DNA of 64,000 nucleotides from Ruminococcaceae bacterium BL-6 (lineage in GTDB: Bacteria; Bacillota; Clostridia; Oscillospirales; Acutalibacteraceae): NCBI GenBank assembly GCA_902810075.1, contig LR778135.1, forward strand, positions 2,728,001 through 2,792,000. Direction: 5' to 3'. Within the stretch, counting starts at the first letter, position 1. Each line of letters begins with the position of its first letter. The notes under the pieces are model-generated. The model saw only the letters and a list, made by a program, of their open reading frames with translations. It searched no databases and was not told the origin of the DNA. Positions 59,225 through 64,000 of this stretch are shown piece after piece. A program made the translations under genes and the position numbers.

Positions 59225-60106
59225 TCAAACCTTTTCACTGACGTTCTTGCCGAGCAGTCCGTCGGGCTTGACCAGAAGGACGACAATCAGGATGCCGAAC
59301 ACAACGGCGTCGGTAAAGCTGCTGGAAATATACCCTTTCGTCAGGCTCTCCGCGACGCCCATCACATAGCCGCCCAGCATGGCCCCGGGAATGTTCCCGA
59401 TCCCGCCGAGCACCGCAGCGACGAATGCTTTCAGGCCCAGAAGCCCGCCCATATAAGGGGTGATCATCGGGTATGTATTGCAGTAGAGCACCGCACCCAC
59501 GGCCGCCAGGGCGGAGCCGACCCCGAACGTGAACGCAATCGCGCTGTTCGTGTTGATGCCCATCAGCTTGGCCGCCTCCGCGTCTTCGGATGTGGCACGC
59601 ATCGCCTTGCCCATCTTCGTCTTTCCGACAAGGATCTGCAGGCCCGCCATCATGACGACGGAGGTGACGATATTGATGACGGCAGCCGACGTGATCTGAA
59701 GGCTGCCCGCCTGAACCGTTCCGAAATTGAACATGTTGGGAACCGATCTTCCGTCGGATTTGAAAATGAGCTGGGACAGGTTCTGAAGAAAGATGCTGAC
59801 GCCGATCGCCGTAATCAACAGGGAGATCCTGGGCGCGTTCATATTGATCAGCCGGTGGTAGGCGACGCGCTCGATAAAGATGCCCGCCAGCGTGCAGAAC
59901 AGAATGGACCCGACGACCGCCGCCCACAGCGGCGCGCCGACCATAACCAGAAGGACATAGGTCGCGTAGGCGCCCACCATGATAATGTCCCCGTGAGCAA
60001 AATTGATCAGCTGAACGATCCCGTAAACCATGCTGTAGCCGAGTGCCACCAGCGCATAGATGCTGCCCAGCCCCAAGCCGTTAATCACCTGTGATAGAAA
60101 CCCCAT
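59225..60106 (-). CDS. livH: Branched-chain amino acid ABC transporter permease LivH
   Basis: 293 residues with about eight membrane helices. Begins MGFLSQVINGLGLGSIYALV, and has NFAHGDIIMVGAY and GGIGNIPGAMLGGYVMG, all LivH hallmarks. Forms the membrane channel with LivM. Confidence 0.95.
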   Translation of the reverse strand: MGFLSQVINGLGLGSIYALVALGYSMVYGIVQLINFAHGDIIMVGAYATYVLLVMVGAPLWAAVVGSILFCTLAGIFIERVAYHRLINMNAPRISLLITAIGVSIFLQNLSQLIFKSDGRSVPNMFNFGTVQAGSLQITSAAVINIVTSVVMMAGLQILVGKTKMGKAMRATSEDAEAAKLMGINTNSAIAFTFGVGSALAAVGAVLYCNTYPMITPYMGGLLGLKAFVAAVLGGIGNIPGAMLGGYVMGVAESLTKGYISSSFTDAVVFGILIVVLLVKPDGLLGKNVSEKV

Positions 60107-60133
60107 GACGCACCTTCCCTTGCTTCCTAGGAC

Positions 60134-60165
60134 AAAAAGAGGGTGAATGCTTCGCCCTCTTTTCC
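60134..60165 (-). terminator. Hairpin between livK and livH
   Basis: aaaagaggg-t-gaa pairs with ttc-g-ccctctttt on a three-base loop; A and T tails flank both sides. Being inside the operon, it probably acts as a partial terminator or RNA-stability hairpin that leaves more livK mRNA than livHMGF. Confidence 0.55.
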
Positions 60166-60195
60166 GCCTTTTTAAATTCTGTTTACAAAAACGGG

Positions 60196-61377
60196 TTATT
60201 TCTTATAGAATTCCACAAATTTGTTCTTGCCGCCCTGAATGGTTGTAATCGCCGCCTGCTTGATCGGGTTGCGATCCTTGTCGAACTTGATGTTGCCCGT
60301 CAGGCCATTATAATCGATGGCGGCCAGCTTTTCGACGATCGCCTGGGAATCGGTGGAACCGGCTTCCGTAATGGCCTGCGCCATCATCTTCATGGCGTCG
60401 TAGCCGAGGACGGAGAACATGTTCGCCTCCGTTTTGTTCCTCTCTTTATAGGTGGAGAGGAACTTCTTCAGGGCCGGGTCATCGCTTTCCGCGGAATACT
60501 GGCTCGAGAAGAACGAGCCGTCCAGCGCGCTGACATTGCTTTTGTCGATCTTTTCCAGAACGCCATCCCAGCCGTCTGCGCCGAGCATCTTCGCCTTGAT
60601 GCCGATCTGTTGGGCCTGGACCGCGATCAGAGCAAGATCCTGCGCATAGACCGGGACGAAAAAGACATCCGGCTTCTGGGCGGCGATCTTCGTGAGCTGC
60701 GATTTGAAGTCCACGTCGTTCGTCGTATAGCTCTCCTTCGCGACAATCTTCAAGCCCAGTTCCTTCGCGGTTTTTTCAAAAGTTTCCATCAGGCCCAGCG
60801 AATAGTCATCCGCCATATTGTAGATGATCCCGGCGGTCTTCGCGTTCAGCTTTTTGCTCGCGTAATTCGCCATCAGCTCGCCCTGGAACGGATCGGTAAA
60901 GCAGGCGCGGAAGATATTATCACCGGTTTGGGTGATGGCTTCCGCCGTGCCCGTCGCGGTGATCATCGGCAGCCCGTCCTGAATGGCTTGCTGCGCCACG
61001 GCCAGGGTGGGGGTGGAGGTGACGTCGCCGACAAGCGCGACCACCTCGTCGTTCTGAACCAGTTTGTTATAGGCGTTGACCGCCTCAGTGGCGTCGCCCT
61101 TCTCGTCGTAGCAGATATACTGAATTTTTTTGCCAAGCACGCCGCCGGCATCATTGATCTCGTCAACCGCTATTTTAATACCGTTGTTCGTCGCGTTTCC
61201 GTAAACGGAAACCGCGCCGGTCAGCGGAGCCAGGCCGCCGATCTTTATCGCATCTCCGGAAGCGCCGCTTGCCGCGCCGGAAGTCTCGGAATTTTTGTCT
61301 GCGCCTTTGCTGCATCCGGTCAATCCAGATGTCAGCATTGCCGCCGCAAGCGCAATGGACAGGATACGCATCTTCAT
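60196..61377 (-). CDS. livK: Branched-chain amino acid ABC transporter substrate-binding lipoprotein LivK
   Basis: 393 residues. Signal peptide with lipobox LTSGLTGC (C about 22), then a periplasmic-binding-protein type I fold beginning IKIGGLAPLTGAVSVYG, with IQYICYDEKGDATEAV, MITATGTAEAITQTGDNIFRA split in two and ITEAGSTDSQAIVEKLAAID. It catches Leu/Ile/Val or a related amino acid at the membrane surface and feeds LivHM. ATG at 61377 has aggagg upstream. Substrate specificity cannot be determined by eye. Confidence 0.92.
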   Translation of the reverse strand: MKMRILSIALAAAMLTSGLTGCSKGADKNSETSGAASGASGDAIKIGGLAPLTGAVSVYGNATNNGIKIAVDEINDAGGVLGKKIQYICYDEKGDATEAVNAYNKLVQNDEVVALVGDVTSTPTLAVAQQAIQDGLPMITATGTAEAITQTGDNIFRACFTDPFQGELMANYASKKLNAKTAGIIYNMADDYSLGLMETFEKTAKELGLKIVAKESYTTNDVDFKSQLTKIAAQKPDVFFVPVYAQDLALIAVQAQQIGIKAKMLGADGWDGVLEKIDKSNVSALDGSFFSSQYSAESDDPALKKFLSTYKERNKTEANMFSVLGYDAMKMMAQAITEAGSTDSQAIVEKLAAIDYNGLTGNIKFDKDRNPIKQAAITTIQGGKNKFVEFYKK

Positions 61378-61413
61378 AGTTTTTCCTCCTAAAAATAAAA
61401 TGAAATCCATTCT

Positions 61414-61460
61414 GCGGCAATTCCACCTATGATGCGGATTTGTTTCTCCGCAGCCGGGCC
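61414..61460 (-). repeat. Interspersed hairpin repeat, partial copy
   Basis: gcggcaattccacctatgat then gcggatttgtttctccgc matches the 3' end of the family in minus orientation. Confidence 0.5.
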
Positions 61461-61505
61461 GCAGATAAATGAAAAGTAAAATAAAAGGAAACCGTGTCAC
61501 TTATC

Positions 61506-61590
61506 GCATTTCCAGGTAAGATTTAAAATCTGTTTTTGTTCTTCCACCGCCGGAGGGGGGGGAAGAACAAATCCGGATTCGCAATCACAG
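61506..61590 (+). repeat. Interspersed hairpin repeat copy
   Basis: gcatttccaggtaagattta, a hairpin built on tttgttcttccacc and ggggaagaacaaa, then tccggattcgcaatcacag. Confidence 0.65.
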
Positions 61591-61791
61591 ATGGAGCTGC
61601 TGTAAAAAAGTCACGCGGTTCAATGCAACATGCCGCTTTTTTGCTTTTCCTGATTATACTCTTAAACCACTGTTTTTGCAACTAAAAATTTACTCAAATT
61701 CATTTTATTTGATTCTAATTCCGATTTATAGGAGTTTCGCCTGATTCAATTTGTAAAAAGCAGACAAAACCGATAAAAATATGAAAGTCAA

Positions 61792-62469
61792 TCATGTTGA
61801 AACTGCATTTGCATTTTCCCACCGGGCGACCGCGGCCTTAATCGGGATTCCCTGTGCGGCAAACATCAGCTCATGCTCCGACTCGATATTATCCATCCAG
61901 CTCTCTGCGTGAAGGTCCTCCGTCTGCCGCAGGATCTCGAACCCGCATTCCCGGAAATAGCGCAGGGTGGCGCGGTAGAGATCATCGTCATCCGTTTTGA
62001 AATGGATTTCGCCGCCCGGCGCCAGAAGCTCCTGATAGCTTCTGAGCTGCCGCGGATGCGTCAGCCGCCTTTTGTGGTGCTTTTCCTTCGGCCACGGATT
62101 GCAGAAATTGATATAGATGCGCTCCGCCGCGTCGTTACGGTCCATCATCAGAAGGATCTGCTCGATGTTGTGCGCGGCAAGCGCGATATTGTCGACCGGC
62201 CTGTTCTGCGCCGCATAGGCCTTTTCGATGTTGCGCCGCGCGACGCCGAGCACGTCGCGGCTCAGGTCGACGCCGAGAAAATTGATCCGGGGGCTGCGCA
62301 GCGCGATCTCCGCCAGAAATACCCCCTTGCCGCACCCAAGCTCCAGATAAAGCGGGCCTTCGCCGCGGAACCACCCGTGCCATTTTCCCCGCTGCGCGCG
62401 GGGGTCGTCCACAAAATAGGGACAGCGGGCCAGTTCGGGCCGCGCCCACTTCTTTTTTCTCATTCTCAT
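61792..62469 (-). CDS. trmB: tRNA (guanine(46)-N7)-methyltransferase TrmB
   Basis: 225 residues. SAM-binding LYLELGCGKGVFLAEIA (about 42-58), and the TrmB-specific block INFCNPWPKEKHHKRRLTH with catalytic Asp region FKTDDDDLYRATL. Methylates N7 of G46 in tRNA variable loops. Start ATG at 62469 follows ggtggaaaaaa; an ATG two codons later is equally possible. Confidence 0.95.
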   Translation of the reverse strand: MRMRKKKWARPELARCPYFVDDPRAQRGKWHGWFRGEGPLYLELGCGKGVFLAEIALRSPRINFLGVDLSRDVLGVARRNIEKAYAAQNRPVDNIALAAHNIEQILLMMDRNDAAERIYINFCNPWPKEKHHKRRLTHPRQLRSYQELLAPGGEIHFKTDDDDLYRATLRYFRECGFEILRQTEDLHAESWMDNIESEHELMFAAQGIPIKAAVARWENANAVST

Positions 62470-62507
62470 TTTTTTCCACCCGCCAAAGCCGAATCCCGGC
62501 CGTATCT

Positions 62508-62563
62508 GCGCGGGACCGCATCCCCGCCGGGAAAGGCAGGGATGCGGTCCCGCGTTTTGCTGT
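62508..62563. terminator. Strong hairpin between cupin gene and trmB
   Basis: gcgggaccgcatcc pairs perfectly with ggatgcggtcccgc across a 15-base loop; T-rich only on the plus-strand side, so its role for the minus-strand cupin gene is uncertain. Confidence 0.45.
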
Positions 62564-62571
62564 TTTGATGC

Positions 62572-62922
62572 TTACCGGTCGCTGTAAATGATCAGGGCGA
62601 TAAAGACCAGATCCTCATCGCCGGTATTCTCCACGCTGTGGCCGAATCCGGAGCCGGTGTAAGTCACGTCGCCCGGCTTGACCTCATAAGTCTTTTCCTG
62701 GTTGTCGTTATAAACGCCCCTGCCCGAGAGGATATAATAGGTTTCGCTGTCCCCCTGATGGACATGATACCCGATGGAGGAATGCGGCTTTACCGTGAGC
62801 TTGGCGAACATCCGGCAGCGTCCATCCAGTTGTTTTTCGTCCAGCAGGTACTCGAATACGGTAACGCCCTTCCCCCCGCGCAGATTCTGTTTTTCTTCCG
62901 TTTTTCTCTGACCCGTCGTCAT
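62572..62922 (-). CDS. Cupin domain protein
   Basis: 116 residues. A single conserved beta-barrel with cupin motif 1 (GYHVHQGDSETYYILSGRG) and motif 2 (PGDVTYTGSGFGHSVENTG), holding the His/Glu metal ligands. Single-domain cupins of this kind are small-molecule sensors or enzymes; no substrate is evident. I chose the ATG at 62922. It stands between unrelated genes. Confidence 0.85.
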   Translation of the reverse strand: MTTGQRKTEEKQNLRGGKGVTVFEYLLDEKQLDGRCRMFAKLTVKPHSSIGYHVHQGDSETYYILSGRGVYNDNQEKTYEVKPGDVTYTGSGFGHSVENTGDEDLVFIALIIYSDR

Positions 62923-63018
62923 TTTCAATCCCCGCTTTCTTTTTGATCGGTATTTGATTCCGGCGGCCTCCGCCCTATTTGATTCTATTGTAATGCACCG
63001 CATTCTGAAAATCAACCG

Positions 63019-63645
63019 TCAGGAATTTTTCATGATGACGCTTTCCACCAGATTCGCCACATGCTCACAGGAATCGCAGCAGCGCTCCAGGCGCTCGAAC
63101 GTCTCCGTCCACGCCATCACCTCGATGGGGTCGTGACAGCTGCCGTAGAGGGTATGTACCGCTTTGATGTAAAGATCGTCGGCCAGCTCCTCAAGGCTGT
63201 TGACCTGCACGATACAGTCGTGGATCTTCGTGGACCTGCGGAAGTTGTGGAATTCCTCCATCGCGGTTTTCAGCGCCTTGCAGCACTGGACGATCGCGGT
63301 TGTAAAATCCAGCGCCTCCTGCCGGATGCTCTTGATGCGGTACATGTAAATGCGCATCAGAACGTCTTCCACCGAATCGGTCACTTCGTCGATCTCCTGC
63401 GCGAGCTGGATGATATCCTCCCGCTCGATGGGGGTGATGAATTCGCGCGCCAGCTTTTTCATCATTTCGTGTTTTTCCGTGTCCGCCTGATGCTCGATCC
63501 GGTGCATGTGGCTCATGCGCGCGGAGAGGTCCTCCATATTGAAGTCCTGAAGCGTTTCGTGCAGATAATCCGCCGCGTTGCAGGAACACTCCACCATGCT
63601 GACAAACTGATCGTAATAATACTCGTGTTTCGCCGCCATTGTCAT
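63019..63645 (-). CDS. DUF47/PhoU-like phosphate transport accessory protein
   Basis: 208 residues, almost wholly helical, with YDQFVSMVECSCNAADYLHE, MHRIEHQADTEKHEMMKKLA and ITPIEREDIIQLAQEIDEVTD, the PhoU_div/DUF47 signature with metal-ligand acidic residues. Such proteins are encoded beside Pit transporters and modulate them. The pit gene is directly upstream on the same strand. Confidence 0.92.
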   Translation of the reverse strand: MTMAAKHEYYYDQFVSMVECSCNAADYLHETLQDFNMEDLSARMSHMHRIEHQADTEKHEMMKKLAREFITPIEREDIIQLAQEIDEVTDSVEDVLMRIYMYRIKSIRQEALDFTTAIVQCCKALKTAMEEFHNFRRSTKIHDCIVQVNSLEELADDLYIKAVHTLYGSCHDPIEVMAWTETFERLERCCDSCEHVANLVESVIMKNS

Positions 63646-63697
63646 TTTCTTCCTTTTCTTGTATTGATCGGGATCCGTTTAAACCGTCAGGGCCTGA

Positions 63698-64000
63698 TCA
63701 GAACATCCAGATAAACAGCTTCGCCATGAAAAATCCGATCAGCCCGCAGCCCGGAAAAGTCAGAACCCAGGTGAGAACCATCTCGTTCACGATGCTCCAG
63801 TGGACGGAGGAAAGGCGCCTTGCGGCGCCCACGCCCATAATCGCCGTGGTTTTGGTATGGGTGGTGCTCACCGGGATGCCCGTCAGGGAAGAGATCAAAA
63901 GGCACCCGGCCCCGGCGGCATCCGCCGCAAAGCCCTGGTATTTTTCCAGCTTCACCATGTCCATGCCCACCGCCTTGATGATCCGGCGGCCGCCGATCGA
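63698..64000 (-). CDS. Inorganic phosphate transporter (Pit family), C-terminal part
   Basis: The last about 100 residues of a PiT/PHO-4 permease: RRIIKAVGMDMVKLEKYQGF, the signature SSLTGIPVSTTHTKTTAIMG and a final membrane helix FPGCGLIGFFMAKLFIW. It imports phosphate with H+ or Na+. The N-terminus is outside the window. Operon with the downstream PhoU-like gene. Confidence 0.93.
   Translation of the reverse strand, partial: SIGGRRIIKAVGMDMVKLEKYQGFAADAAGAGCLLISSLTGIPVSTTHTKTTAIMGVGAARRLSSVHWSIVNEMVLTWVLTFPGCGLIGFFMAKLFIWMF

Larger units (their letters stand above)
61378..61791. other. Promoter region of liv operon with two interspersed repeats, no gene
   Basis: Holds a minus-oriented partial repeat (61414-61460) and a plus-oriented full copy (61506-61590). 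The rest is AT-rich. No T-box or other riboswitch is recognised. Confidence 0.55.

Overview
The window looks like chromosome of an endospore-forming, flagellated, high-GC member of the Clostridia, most like the Oscillospiraceae (caproate/lactate-type clostridia). This is inferred from a spoIIA operon (spoIIAA-spoIIAB-sigF), a flagellin, T-box leaders, consensus sigma-A promoters, TTG/GTG starts, and electron-transfer-flavoprotein-linked 2-hydroxyacid dehydrogenases in a GC-rich background. No species assignment is possible from sequence alone.

Layout. 1-3.5 kb: flagellin C-terminus, then a 2.6 kb non-coding stretch of long repeats with an IS200-like insertion. 3.5-8.3 kb (minus): housekeeping genes rqcH, Nif3-like, trmK, a DUF1858 protein, a zinc-ribbon protein and a SigH-like sigma factor, with a degenerate tRNA-like element behind the sigma gene. 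8.5-12.1 kb (plus): yifB/comM, a TIM-barrel isomerase-like gene and a D-2-hydroxyacid dehydrogenase. 12.2-15.6 kb: amino acid permease, and a LysR regulator divergent from a YeiH-type transporter. 15.7-23.4 kb (plus): a two-component system followed by a five-gene MacA/MacB-like export operon with glycine-rich parts. Both promoters carry the same array of 11-bp-spaced direct repeats. 23.6-26.9 kb: an AT-rich, probably imported island (TetR plus membrane protein; two-gene ABC exporter) ending in transposase scars. 27-31.6 kb: aminotransferase, LysR, and a MarR-controlled DHA2 drug exporter. 31.7-37.4 kb: etfB-etfA-FAD dehydrogenase (minus) behind two tandem T-boxes, and a paralogous FAD dehydrogenase (plus) behind a third, divergent T-box. 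37.8-44.5 kb (minus): a complete rRNA operon, 16S-tRNA-Ala-tRNA-Ile-23S-tRNA-Lys-tRNA-Glu-5S-tRNA-Asn. 44.6-56.3 kb: metA, the spoIIA operon, folC, valS, a LURP-one-like protein, a GT-C membrane protein, a DUF3810 protein and a polysaccharide deacetylase. 56.7-61.4 kb (minus): a complete branched-chain amino acid ABC importer, livKHMGF. 61.8-64 kb (minus): trmB, a cupin, and a PhoU-like/phosphate transporter pair that runs off the end.

How genes work together. The most striking unit is the T-box-controlled flavin dehydrogenase/Etf locus. The two tandem T-boxes appear to read an isoleucine codon (AUC), so an electron-confurcating type 2-hydroxyacid dehydrogenase would respond to tRNA charging. 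A branched-chain amino acid importer, an aminotransferase and an NAD-dependent 2-hydroxyacid dehydrogenase lie elsewhere in the window, compatible with amino acid fermentation through 2-hydroxy acids, although lactate oxidation is the usual role of this gene set. The second striking unit is the two-component/export regulon, where the operator array can be read directly at both promoters. A third is a family of about 60-100 bp interspersed repeats with variable central hairpins (at least seven copies), separate from the long repeats at the left end.
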